Origin: Bacteroidota bacterium
GTDB taxonomy: Bacteria; Bacteroidota; Ignavibacteria; Palsa-1295
DNA: 64,000 nucleotides
NCBI GenBank assembly: GCA_030706745.1
Contig: JAUZNX010000004.1
Span: forward strand, 154,152 to 218,151
Direction of reading: 5' to 3'
This document shows, piece by piece, positions 47,241-57,300 of this stretch. Position 1 is the stretch's first letter. Each line of letters starts with the position of its first letter. The position numbers and the translations under genes are program-made. The notes beneath the pieces are model-generated. The model had not been told where the DNA came from. It did not search any database and saw nothing but the letters and a program-made list of their open reading frames with translations.

Positions 47241-47302
47241 GTTGCATTGGCGATAAGACGGGCTTCCGCGTTGCCAAGTATTTCACTAATTATTAAACCG
47301 TT

Positions 47303-48016
47303 ATGTCACTCAAATCAATCAAGCATCTTATCACTGCTTCAGCGATCGCCTTTTTTGCTACTATAGGTGTATCCAGTGCCTTCGCACAAATGGGCGGAGT
47401 CGGACAGCTTCACGACGAAGTAACCTGGCCGCAGACCATGACCGTTACCGTTGGAGGCGCGGCGAATGCCAACTGGCAGGAGTCCGGTAGCTTTTCCGTC
47501 GATGGCCTCAGCTACGATCAATCGCATGGACTTGCGAACCCGCAGTTTTCAGTCGGTGTGGAAATCCCGATCCTGAAAGACATGATGTTCGCACCGCGTA
47601 TTTCCTATAACGATTATAGCGTACAATTCGACCAGGCCGAGGGTGGTATTCAGGACCCGCTTGTCGTCAGTTTGCTCACCGTCGGCTTAGACGCGATGTT
47701 CAAATATAGCTTCAATAACTTCCACGTCATGGCCGGTGGTGAACTGGCAACGCCAGTCAACGCGACCTATGCGCACAGCTCGCATATCGAGGACGCCACG
47801 CATTCCACAGTCGAAATTCCACAGAAGGAAGACTACCTGGGTGCCCTCAAGGGTGGCGTTGGCTATGACATCCCAATCAATAGCGGGAACACCATCTGGC
47901 TGACCCCGGAGGCCTTCTACACCTACCACCTCAACAGCGCGACCCGCGTCAACGGTAACGAGCTGAAGGTCACAGCGCTTTCTGGCGGAGCAAGCTTGAA
48001 GTTTGCTCTCCCGTAA
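47303..48016 (+). CDS. Small outer-membrane beta-barrel protein
   Basis: A 237-residue protein with a signal peptide (AFA|Q at about residue 29). The mature part consists of alternating strands (FSVGVEIPILKDMMFAPRIS, MFKYSFNNFHVMAGGELATP, ALKGGVGYDIPI, TIWLTPEAFYTYHL) and ends in a strand ASLKFALP. This fits an eight-strand OMP barrel of the general outer-membrane beta-barrel type. A specific function cannot be given. It has its own promoter upstream and a strong terminator downstream, so it is monocistronic. Confidence 0.78.
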   Translation: MSLKSIKHLITASAIAFFATIGVSSAFAQMGGVGQLHDEVTWPQTMTVTVGGAANANWQESGSFSVDGLSYDQSHGLANPQFSVGVEIPILKDMMFAPRISYNDYSVQFDQAEGGIQDPLVVSLLTVGLDAMFKYSFNNFHVMAGGELATPVNATYAHSSHIEDATHSTVEIPQKEDYLGALKGGVGYDIPINSGNTIWLTPEAFYTYHLNSATRVNGNELKVTALSGGASLKFALP

Positions 48017-48049
48017 CCCAAGGGGTTTGCGGAAAGACAAATAGGCATA

Positions 48050-48088
48050 ACGAGCGCCGCGAACAAATCGCGACGCTCGTTCTTTTTT
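48050..48088 (+). terminator. Intrinsic terminator
   Basis: ACGAGCG at 48050-48056 pairs with CGCTCGT at 48074-48080, with further pairing inside (CGCGA/TCGCG), and TTCTTTTTT follows. Confidence 0.88.
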
Positions 48089-48103
48089 GCACCGTTCATT
48101 TTA

Positions 48104-48209
48104 ATATTTGAGTTTAGAATTCATAATGGCACCACTTTCTTGAAAAGAAAACTACATTTCACTTCGATATTTGAGTTTAATTTTCATAATAGCACCATTT
48201 TCTTGAAAA
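48104..48209. repeat. Two direct copies of a 43-bp AT-rich repeat
   Basis: 48104-48146 and 48167-48209 are direct copies (both begin ATATTTGAGTTTA and end TCTTGAAAA) with about six differences and a 63-base period. They lie between the terminator of the barrel gene and the stop of the minus-strand BNR protein. On the minus strand each copy holds an ATG followed by a very short frame (11 and 7 codons). The origin is unclear. Confidence 0.7.
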
Positions 48210-48243
48210 CTCCCAAACCCGTGTTCCCGAAAATTCAAAAATT

Positions 48244-50022
48244 CTATCGAATAATCTCCACCCGCCGCGACGCACTGAATCCGCCGCTCGAAAGCCGAAG
48301 ATAGTACACTCCCTCCGGCATCGCGGACACGTCGAAGGAGCAAACTCCCCCTCCTGCGAAGCCAAGCGGAGTAGGCTGGGGGGTGGTGGTGGCGTTAACC
48401 AGGCGCCCCAGCATATCATACATCTCCGCGCGCAGCCCTGCGGGATTGCCGCTCACCCGGACCTCGATCGCATCCCGCGCCGGATTCGGCACGACGCTTA
48501 CAATCTCGAACGGCGACTGGCCCGACATATAGCGAAGTAGTGTGGAATCGCCGCAGCCGGTGAAGTCGATCTCCACCGAATCCGGGCCGGCCACCGAGAG
48601 CGCGGCGCAGTCGCAGTTCAGGCGCTTGCCAAAGAGATGCGCGGAGTCGAGATAGACTTTGGCGGAGGACGCCGCAAGCACGGTGCGGAATGTAAGTTGA
48701 ATAATTGGATTCGGAAGCTGCACCGTATCCGCATCCCGAATCGTGAGCTCGAGCACGCCGCCGCTCGAACTTGAATCGACAATCGTCCAAGAGGCAGGCA
48801 ACTTCAACGCGCTGAGATCGAGCGACGGATCGAACCGCAAAACGAAATGCGCCGAGTCGATGCCGACCGATGGATTTTCGGCCGATGAGTAGTTGACAGT
48901 CACCGAATCGCCAACCGGTATCTCGATTTTTTTCGAGCCGTCGGCGAAAGCAAATCCTGTCTGGAAATACTGCATCGAATCGATGTTCAGCATCCAAAGC
49001 GTCATGCCTGTAGCATCTCGATTAATTATCGAGACGTACGGGTAGCGCATCCAAAAGCGGTGATCGTATAGGGGCAACTCGCGAGTGTCCCACGGTTGCC
49101 CGCAAAGCGGTACCCATGAGCGTGCCTGATCCCGGGATAAATAACAGCCATCCGCCATTTGCACGATCAAGTGTGCGGAATCGCCGCGAATGGTACCGGT
49201 TGTTCTGGGGTCTGAAAAGCTGGAAGGAAATGAGGAGACCACCGACCAGCTATCCCAAAGGTCATCAGTTCGAAGTATGTTGGCGTACATATCCGTAATC
49301 GCGAACTGAGTTTGCGTACCGGCGATTGCCACGGGTTGCCAGCATTCGCTGTCAATTGCTAAAGGCACCCAGCTCCGCCCGCCGTTAGTCGTGCGAAGCC
49401 ATGGCGCTCGGAATCCATCTTGACCGCCTTCAGCGACTATACCCCTCAAGTCATCGTTGAACGCAAACCCATTATACCCAAAGCCTGCGTTCAGCACCGG
49501 CTGCCATGTCGAGCCTTCGTCCCAGGAGACTAAGAGGTCATGGGTACTCCCAAACGTGGACCAGGTCGAGAGAAACAGACCGCCATTAAGTTTGTCATAA
49601 TAGATGCCATTGCCATAGCTATGGCTGCTCGCAAGGAACGTCCACGACTCGCCCTGGTTCGTCGTCTTATAGACGCCCTGGTTGTTTTCGGCAAACCAGC
49701 CGGTAAGACTATCCTTGAATGTGATATCGTTAGCCCAAGATCCAACACCTACAGGAATGGCACGCCAGGTAGTACCCCCATTGGTAGTCTTGAACATAAC
49801 CTCCTCGAGTAGTTGGGCGGTGGTCACGCTGTCGATGCCATAAACAAATCCAACGCGCGGGGGGCCGGGCAAGTCCAGAAAATACACGGTGCCATTCGGC
49901 GCGGACCAATGCGCCGTTACCATGACAGGATGCCATTGTGCCTCCGCAGTCTGTAGCACACCGACCACGCTCAGCACGAGGCTGAGCGTGATCGAGCGAT
50001 TAAGACAGTGCGGAACTCTCAT
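48244..50022 (-). CDS. Secreted BNR-repeat protein with T9SS sorting domain
   Basis: A 592-residue protein with a signal peptide (AEA|Q at about residue 29). Residues about 60-330 hold Asp-box/BNR-type propeller repeats of the Ycf48 kind (FKTTNGGTTWRAI, VYKTTNQGESWTFL, LVSWDEGSTWQPV, LRTTNGGRSWVPL). Residues about 375-490 look like a cohesin-type beta-sandwich (VGIDSAHFVLRFDPSLDLSA). The C-terminus is a T9SS type A domain (VVPNPARDAIEVRV, MYDMLGRLV, MPEGVYYLRL). The start overlaps the stop of the upstream fibre gene as ATGA (50019-50022), so the two are co-translated. Confidence 0.87.
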   Translation of the reverse strand: MRVPHCLNRSITLSLVLSVVGVLQTAEAQWHPVMVTAHWSAPNGTVYFLDLPGPPRVGFVYGIDSVTTAQLLEEVMFKTTNGGTTWRAIPVGVGSWANDITFKDSLTGWFAENNQGVYKTTNQGESWTFLASSHSYGNGIYYDKLNGGLFLSTWSTFGSTHDLLVSWDEGSTWQPVLNAGFGYNGFAFNDDLRGIVAEGGQDGFRAPWLRTTNGGRSWVPLAIDSECWQPVAIAGTQTQFAITDMYANILRTDDLWDSWSVVSSFPSSFSDPRTTGTIRGDSAHLIVQMADGCYLSRDQARSWVPLCGQPWDTRELPLYDHRFWMRYPYVSIINRDATGMTLWMLNIDSMQYFQTGFAFADGSKKIEIPVGDSVTVNYSSAENPSVGIDSAHFVLRFDPSLDLSALKLPASWTIVDSSSSGGVLELTIRDADTVQLPNPIIQLTFRTVLAASSAKVYLDSAHLFGKRLNCDCAALSVAGPDSVEIDFTGCGDSTLLRYMSGQSPFEIVSVVPNPARDAIEVRVSGNPAGLRAEMYDMLGRLVNATTTPQPTPLGFAGGGVCSFDVSAMPEGVYYLRLSSGGFSASRRVEIIR

Positions 50023-53000
50023 CTTCCCACAACGGTAAAGAAGAAGTCGCGGTCATGCTGAGAGCAGCCCGAACCCATACCGTTGTAGGTGTGGACGAAG
50101 AACGAGTTTCCGGCTATCCTTGAGACGGTTGCATACCCGCATCCTTCTCCACCGTTCTCTTCGACGGTCACGTTGATAGCAGCAGTCGTTAAGGTTCTAT
50201 TTGTGCCATCCGAATTGTAGCAGTCAATACGAATCTGGTACAACCCGAGCCCGAGATGCTGTATGAATGCGCCTGTCGCAATCCCGAAGCTGTTCGGGAC
50301 GTATATTGGTACGCCAATCGCACTGGTGCCCGGCACATCCCCCCACGCATTAATCACATTGTCCTTGTATGTTGCGCCTTGAATAGGATCGTTGCGAGGC
50401 GGACCACCCGTTCCATTGCCGAGCGAATCGTGGACGATGGAATGGCCGTTATCGGAAACTTCGAAGGCGTTTGAGCGGTGGGCGGAATCGGCAGATGTCC
50501 CATTGCCGACAACGAAGGTCCATAGATCTCCGATCGAAGGAAGGGTATCCACGAGGGGACTAATATGATATTGAGTCCGCTTAAGATTTGCGTTGTACTT
50601 GCCCACAACTGTCTGAAATTCATACGCTTCAAGACCAATGCCTCCAGGAATCGCCGCACCCTCGCCCGTTGCGTGGTTCTCGTACCCCCCGCCAACAGCG
50701 CCGTAATGGCCGTTGACAGTATTCTTATACCCACCACTGATCGCGGCCATAATTGGGGAAGCATACAATGCATCGAGGAGTGATGAATCAATCCACCGCC
50801 CGTCCAGCCAGCCGATCGTATCCTGCACACCGCCGGCGATCACGCCGACGGAAGCCGGCGAACTGCACCAGCAAGAGCTGACCTGCTGCCGGTCGATGAG
50901 ATTCCACAACCCGCCCCCGATCGTACTGTAGCGGGCTCGTATGGTATTTGTATCTCCACCAGAAATTGTGGAGGCGAAGGCGGCAGTGTCAATCCGGTTT
51001 TTGATGCCGCCTCCCATCGTGCCAACCGGACTTAGAATAGCATTGAATTGTCCACCGCTGATGGACGAAAGAAACGCGTTCGTGTCAATCCTATTGTTCC
51101 CGCCACCGGCGATGATGGAGAGTCCTGTGGTGTCAGTCATGATCCTGTTACCGAATCCACCTCCAACCGTACTCAGTGGCGAAGCGATCGCATTGCTCTG
51201 GCCTCCAGCTATGGTGCCGCCCACTGTATCGATATGATTACTGTCACCACCCGAGATCGTCGAGTAATCGGAGGAAGCACCGATCACGTTCTTGCGTCCC
51301 CCGGCAATGGTACTAATGCTCGAAAGAATCATATTGCTATCACCACCTGCGATGACCGCATGGTCCGCGCTCTTCCCGATCGCGTTCTTCTCGCCTCCGC
51401 TCACGGCTGCATACGTCGCCGCCGAGTCGATCAGATTATGCGAGCCACTCCCAATCGCAGAGTACCATGCCGAGTTGATCATGTTGAACTCGCCATCGCC
51501 AATAATACTATAAGCCGAGTTATGGATCGTGTCGGCATGGCCAGCGACAATCGCACCCGAATATTTCGGATTGGACCATGTCGGTGGATCGTGCCAGATG
51601 GCGTTATCATATCCGGATCCGATAAACGCCATAGGCGTTCCAATATAGTTATGCTGGCCGTTGCCGATAAATCCTTCCCATGCATCCGAATCCAGCAGGT
51701 TCCGATAGCCCCCGGCAATGCCGCCGAAGCTCTCATTGATTTCGATATTGCCGAAGCCACCACCGATCCAGTTGTGATCCGTCCACAACGCAATTCGGTT
51801 CGAATCACCGCCACTGATGGCATTATACGGACCTTGAATATAGTTATTCCGCCCACCCGCGATCACGCTGAAATCAGACACACTATCGAGTATGTTGGGC
51901 TGCAATATCGAGCCACCCGAAAGTATCGCCGCGCCGCTGAGTCCCGGTGCGATGGTGTTCGCGCTCGAACCGCCAACGATATTCGGCGAAGTAGTGCCTT
52001 CCTCGTACCGCATGACGCGTTGGTTACCGCCGGATGTATCAAGCGTGTTATTGTGGATGTGTATCTCGAAACCCATACTATCGAGCGTACCGATGAAGTT
52101 CGTTGGTGTGGTAGTGCCACTGTTTCCAGTGAGGCTCCAGAAATTGCCACCTCCCGTGCCAGTATCGACATCTTTCCATTCGAGCGCGACGGGATATGGA
52201 GTACCCGCGCCGCCGCTGCCAAGGGTCTTCACCGCCAAGACGCGACCGACCTTTGGCGAATCGATGGGAAGAGTATAATCGTATGAGTAACTTTGTGCAC
52301 CTGCTCGGAATGAACTGAAGAGTGCGCCAGTCAAATTATAGGTTAAGGAAGTGTTCGCAGCATAGAATTTCAGCTTGCGCGCTCGATTGTCCACGTTTCC
52401 GAGCATGAGATCGACGTTACCGAAATATGCTATTTGCGTCGAGTCCGAAAGATTGGTAATCTTGGGTGGCGATGTTGTCTGGTCAGCATTGAAGCCGAAA
52501 GAGTACTTGCCAAGTTTGAGATTTGCACCCCCTGCAATAGCCGATACGCTCCCGGTTATGGTATTTTGCCGACCTCCACTGATAACAGCGTCTGTGTCCC
52601 CTTCGGATGGGAAATTGCCAATCGAGTTGAACTCTCCGCCTCCAATCACACTGAGAGAAGTCGTCCGATCGATCACATTTGTGTCGCCTCCGCCTATGAC
52701 CGATGCGTCGCCGTTGATCCGGTTCTGATGCCCACCTCCAATGAAATTCCATCGGTGATTTCCATTGTCTCCAGAGGGGAGGAGGTCCGGATCAATATCA
52801 TAAATCGTATTATCCTGCCCTCCCCCAATAGTGTTATGGGTAATGACAGGATTGAGTTCGTCGCCATCCCAGCCATCAAAGCCGAGCTTCTGGAATCCGT
52901 AAATTGTATTTAGCTGGCCTCCACCAATGAAATTGTGATGGACGTTGGTATCTCCGCCTGGTACGTTCGTTTCGATGTAATTATCCTCACCACCGGTCAA

Positions 53001-53684
53001 TGTGTTCTTCCCCCCGCTTGCGGTTCGATTCTTAATCGTATTATTAAACCCGCCACCGAGGAAATCCATGGTGCCTGCCGAAACATTTCCGCTGCCTCCG
53101 TTTGCATTATCCCAAGTTTGGACCTTCGCACCCTTGCTGTTAATCGCCTTGTCGAGCGCGAATAGCAAACTCGAAGAGACGGGATCGTAGGTTGCTTCGA
53201 TTCCATTACCTGCAGCGATGTTGAGGGAGGTTCCGTTGCCTGTCACCTTCTGGCCGTTGATGCTGATCGAGCCGACGTAATCCGTCGCCAACTTCGCGGA
53301 TGTAATTGAGCTGTCTGCAACATTCATCGCAAGCGGCACGGCACCAAGTCGTGTGCGGTGAAGTGGCACTCCACCGTTCACCCCGACCGAAACCCTCAGA
53401 GACTTGTCCATATCAGATGCTTTCGGCAGCGCTTTGCCAGTGCCTAAGCTAAGATTGAACACTCCTTGAGTCACTTGAGTCACGAATTCGTCCGACCAAA
53501 TCTGGCTGCCTCCAATTTCGGCGGTCCAGAGTGAAACGGCAATACGGAACGACCCGTCTCCCGGCGAGCCATCCGAATTCGTGATTGTGCCTTGATAGCT
53601 AATGATCGGGCCACCGCTGGACTGCGCATGGGCCGTGTGACTCAAGAACAACGAAACGAGTAATAGCACGCAGAGTCTCTTCAT
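50019..53684 (-). CDS. Giant fibre-like surface protein 2 (1221 aa)
   Basis: A signal peptide (AHA|Q) and the same N-terminal module as fibres 1 and 3 (ISYQGTITNSDGSP, GVFNLSLGTGKALP, PLAMNVADSSIT, then DYVGSISINGQKVTGNG). Most of the chain is repeats of about 18-20 residues, each with a GG..N.I core (VIGGGDTNVIDRTTSLSVIG, TISGGDSNHID, TIAGGQSNAIA), a beta-solenoid or trimeric-head pattern. The last 110 residues form a separate beta-domain ending DFFFTVVGR. No membrane anchor or T9SS tail is seen. AGGAGG seven bases before the ATG gives strong initiation. It is first in a two-gene operon with the BNR protein. Confidence 0.85.
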   Translation of the reverse strand: MKRLCVLLLVSLFLSHTAHAQSSGGPIISYQGTITNSDGSPGDGSFRIAVSLWTAEIGGSQIWSDEFVTQVTQGVFNLSLGTGKALPKASDMDKSLRVSVGVNGGVPLHRTRLGAVPLAMNVADSSITSAKLATDYVGSISINGQKVTGNGTSLNIAAGNGIEATYDPVSSSLLFALDKAINSKGAKVQTWDNANGGSGNVSAGTMDFLGGGFNNTIKNRTASGGKNTLTGGEDNYIETNVPGGDTNVHHNFIGGGQLNTIYGFQKLGFDGWDGDELNPVITHNTIGGGQDNTIYDIDPDLLPSGDNGNHRWNFIGGGHQNRINGDASVIGGGDTNVIDRTTSLSVIGGGEFNSIGNFPSEGDTDAVISGGRQNTITGSVSAIAGGANLKLGKYSFGFNADQTTSPPKITNLSDSTQIAYFGNVDLMLGNVDNRARKLKFYAANTSLTYNLTGALFSSFRAGAQSYSYDYTLPIDSPKVGRVLAVKTLGSGGAGTPYPVALEWKDVDTGTGGGNFWSLTGNSGTTTPTNFIGTLDSMGFEIHIHNNTLDTSGGNQRVMRYEEGTTSPNIVGGSSANTIAPGLSGAAILSGGSILQPNILDSVSDFSVIAGGRNNYIQGPYNAISGGDSNRIALWTDHNWIGGGFGNIEINESFGGIAGGYRNLLDSDAWEGFIGNGQHNYIGTPMAFIGSGYDNAIWHDPPTWSNPKYSGAIVAGHADTIHNSAYSIIGDGEFNMINSAWYSAIGSGSHNLIDSAATYAAVSGGEKNAIGKSADHAVIAGGDSNMILSSISTIAGGRKNVIGASSDYSTISGGDSNHIDTVGGTIAGGQSNAIASPLSTVGGGFGNRIMTDTTGLSIIAGGGNNRIDTNAFLSSISGGQFNAILSPVGTMGGGIKNRIDTAAFASTISGGDTNTIRARYSTIGGGLWNLIDRQQVSSCWCSSPASVGVIAGGVQDTIGWLDGRWIDSSLLDALYASPIMAAISGGYKNTVNGHYGAVGGGYENHATGEGAAIPGGIGLEAYEFQTVVGKYNANLKRTQYHISPLVDTLPSIGDLWTFVVGNGTSADSAHRSNAFEVSDNGHSIVHDSLGNGTGGPPRNDPIQGATYKDNVINAWGDVPGTSAIGVPIYVPNSFGIATGAFIQHLGLGLYQIRIDCYNSDGTNRTLTTAAINVTVEENGGEGCGYATVSRIAGNSFFVHTYNGMGSGCSQHDRDFFFTVVGR

Positions 53685-54343
53685 AGGATTTCCTCCTAAT
53701 TATTGGGAGCGTTTGACACATCTATCCTCCATGAGACGAACCCTGCGACAAGAACAACTCGGCAAAGAGCACCTTGTTACAGGCATTTCAACAAAACTTG
53801 GCTACAACGATACAAAGATCCAACAATTCTATCGAATGTGCCTCCTTACCGCACTTCTTCCCACACCTGATCGCTCGATCGGTTCTTGAGCAGCACGGCG
53901 AAGCCATTCTTGATCCAATCGAAATAGACATGCCGGTAGCCATACTTGCGGTAACGTCTCCGGCGCCGGGGTCGCGCACCTCCACGAGGCCTCGAGCTTC
54001 CCGCTTGACGGGCCTGCTCCAACAACCGTTTTCTCATTGCCTCGAAATACCACGGAATAATCTCGTCTTTCCAATAGGGCGAAAGAAAAATGTCGTATTA
54101 TTGCAATTGGCCGTTCGATTGCGATGTGCCTGGGGCGTCCGGTATACTGATTAGCCGCGAAGCAAGGCATCTCATTGAAGCGGTCCCGTCACGGTTTCGT
54201 CGCCGATCTTGCTGCGGATTCTTTGACCGCCACGACTTGTGCGTTCTGCCTTAAGACGTGTCATATCCTGAGTCTGGTCAGGTTCGAGTGTCCCCGCTGT
54301 CAAGACGGTTGATATTGACATTCCACTATTGAACCAACGAGCC
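53685..54343. other. Intergenic region between divergent fibre genes
   Basis: These 659 bases hold the AGGAGG ribosome site of fibre gene 2 (complement of 53692-53697), a 108-bp stray copy of a glycosyltransferase 3' end (53846-53953) and the upstream region of fibre gene 3. Minus-strand frame from 54097 to 53846 is open (DIFLSPYWKDEIIPWYFEAM and onward) but matches nothing I know before it joins the copied tail. No clear promoter could be fixed. Confidence 0.5.
53846..53953 (-). pseudogene. Stray copy of the 3' end of the GT2 gene at 59181
   Basis: This 108-bp segment equals 59181-59288 except for three bases. It encodes the last 35 residues and stop of that glycosyltransferase (from YRKYGYRHVYFDWIKNG onward) with identical protein sequence: all three differences are synonymous Val codon changes. 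Upstream of the copy the frame has no similarity to the enzyme. It is a truncated remnant left by duplication or recombination, and forms one half of a direct repeat pair flanking fibre gene 3. Confidence 0.85.
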
Positions 54344-57300
54344 ATGAATATCTATTTGCGTTCTTCGTTGCTTGGAGCATGCGTGCTGCTTGTCTCTTTG
54401 CCTGCACTGCGCATATCCGGTCAGACTCTCCCCGGCACCGCCGTTGTGTCGCCAAAGCCAGTCTTGCCGGAACAACGAATCGGGACGGAGGTTAGGACGG
54501 ACGTACCACACCTGATATCGTATCAGGGATTGCTTCGAGCGGCGAGTGGATTATCTGTTTCCGATGGAGAGTATACCATCACGGCTCGGCTCTATTCCGA
54601 TGCGACCGGCAGCCATGAGGTTTGGCACGGCACATACACTGTGAAGACGCAGAATGGCGTCTTCAACATTTCACTCGGATCTGGCGAATCCCCCCTCCCT
54701 CCGCCGGCGAAACTGAATGTTCCACTTTGGATTGGTATTCAGGTCGGGGAGACCACCGAATCACTGCCACTCGCTCCGCTCTCGGCTTCGCCCTATTCTT
54801 TGAATGTTGCGGATAGCTCCATCACATCTCAAAAGATTAGCACCGACTATGTCAAGTCCATATCGGTCAATGGCGAACGAATATCTGGGACGGCTCGTGA
54901 TGTCAACATCGTGACCGGCGATGGACTCCTTGCCACGGTTGATCCGGCCACGAGTTCGATTCTTCTGAAATCGCAGGGAGTTGTGCCGACCACTCAGAAG
55001 GGCGCCGCGACGCAAGGCAACACCGTCGTCAGCGGCACGCTGACCGTCACACAAGCGACCTACCTGAACACCACGAGCGGCGAGACTTATTTGGGCAGCA
55101 ACAGCGGTGGCGTACGCGGAGTGCTCAACCTCGCTCCTGGCTCGGGCACGAACTATACGGCGATCCAGGCGCCCAGCAGTATGTCATCGACGGTCATTTA
55201 CACGCTGCCCGCTTCGCAAGGCTCTTCGGGGACGGTGCTCACCAACAATGGCAGCGGGACCCTGAGTTGGACCGCCGGGGGAGTCACTGGGAGTGGCACT
55301 GCCGGGACGATCCCGGTCTGGACCGGAGGTACCTCGCAGGGGAATTCTCATCTTACCGATGATGGCACGACGCTCAATTACTATTCGGGGCTCTTTACCG
55401 TCGATGGCTCCGCAGGCAGCATTGCCCTTGCCGGAAGTCTCTCATCGACCGGAGATGCAACGATTGCCACTGGACCATTCACGACCAATACTTTCGGCAA
55501 CGATGGCAATGCTGTGAATTCGATTGGAAACGGTTCCAGCACCAGCAATGCATTTGGCAGCGGAGGCTTTGGTACTACTAACGAGATTGGGCTGTATGCC
55601 GATGATAATTGGATTGGGTCTCAGGCAACCCGTAACTTTATAGGGCAAGGCGCTGGCAGAAACGATATTGGAAATACCGGAGGTGAGATCAACGCGATCG
55701 GCGCGGCCTCTTCGACCAATTACATCAGAGGCACAATCCACATCAACGACTCGACGGCCATGCCGACCTATATCGGTACCGCCGGGTCTGGCATTGTCAA
55801 TATTGGCAATACGACTGGCGGAACGACTATCGAAGGCGCAACGCACATTAACGATGCGACAGCCGCTACCACCAACATCGGCACAGGCGGAACGGGCATT
55901 GTCAACATCGGCAATACAAGCGGAGGAACGACCATAACTGGTCAAGTTATCCTCGCCGGTCTCTTCCCTGGCACTCCCGCAAAGTATCTTGCGCTCAATG
56001 CTTCGAATCAAGTCGTGCTCGCAAGTGGCGGCGGGATCACTGGCTCAGGAGTGGCGAACCAAGTCGCCTACTGGAACGGAACGACCTCGGAAACTGGCAA
56101 CTCCAATTTTACCTGGGATAATACGAACCAGTTGCTGAGCGTCGGCAACGGGTACCAGATCGGCGCAAGCACGGTGTTGGCCGATCCAGGTACGCAGAAC
56201 ATCTTCATCGGTGTCGGAGCGGGTGTGAGCAACACGGCGGGCAATGAGAACATGTTCTCTGGAGTCGATGCGGGTCACTCCAACACGTCGGGCGAACAGA
56301 ATACCTTCTCCGGGTTCCAGGCGGGTTATGGCAACACGTCCGGCTCAGACAACACATTCCTGGGAATCTACGCCGGGTTTCCGAACACGACGGGCTACAA
56401 CAATACCTACGCAGGTGCCCTGGCCGGTTTTGCCAACACGACGGGCATTAATAATGCTTTCTTCGGAGAGGAAGCCGGATTTGCCAACACGACAGGCTTT
56501 TATAATACATTCTTAGGTCAGGGCGCCGGTTTCTCCGAAACGAGTGGGTCGGGTAATGTCTTCTCCGGAGTCGATGCCGGATTTTCCACCACAACGGGTA
56601 CCCAGAATACCTTCACAGGTATGCAAGCGGGTTACGCGAACACGACTGGCCAGTTCAATACCTTTACCGGCTTCAATGACGGATTGAACACAACCGGAGT
56701 CGATAATTCCTTCTTCGGTGCCCTTGCCGGAGGTACCAACTCATCGGGCCATGACAATACCATCATGGGGTATAACGCGGATGTCGGGAGTGCCGGCCTC
56801 TCAAACGCGACCGCCATCGGCGCAGGTGCGGTCGTCGCCAATAGCAACACGATCCAACTTGGTAACGGCAGTGTGACAAAGGTTAATACATCCGGCGCTA
56901 TCCAATTTTCCGGCGCGCTCATGCCGAACGCCTCGGCCGGCACGACCGGGCAGGTCCTGACTTCGCAGGGACCGGGAACCCCTCCAATCTGGGCTCCTGG
57001 CGGCGGCGGAATTACAGGCTCTGGTACGGCGAATCAGATTACCTACTGGAATGGAACGAGCTCCGAAACCGGCAGTGCAAACTTCACATTGGATACAACA
57101 AACGAGTTGCTGAACGTTGGCAGCGGCGATAATATTAGGAGCGGCTATCAGATCAACGGAAGCACCGTACTTGCGGACCGCCCGAATTACGACATCTTCG
57201 TTGGGGTGGGCGCCGGAACAAGCAACACGACAGGCGCGAACAATACCTTCCTGGGATACTTGTCTGGTACCACAAACGCCGATGGTTCCAACAATTCGTT

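Noticed and set aside
53829..54170. Open frames on both strands between fibre genes 2 and 3 (113-126 codons)
   Set aside because: They are shadows over the orphan glycosyltransferase tail; none has a start signal or a recognisable protein, and the meaningful frame is only the 35-codon tail.
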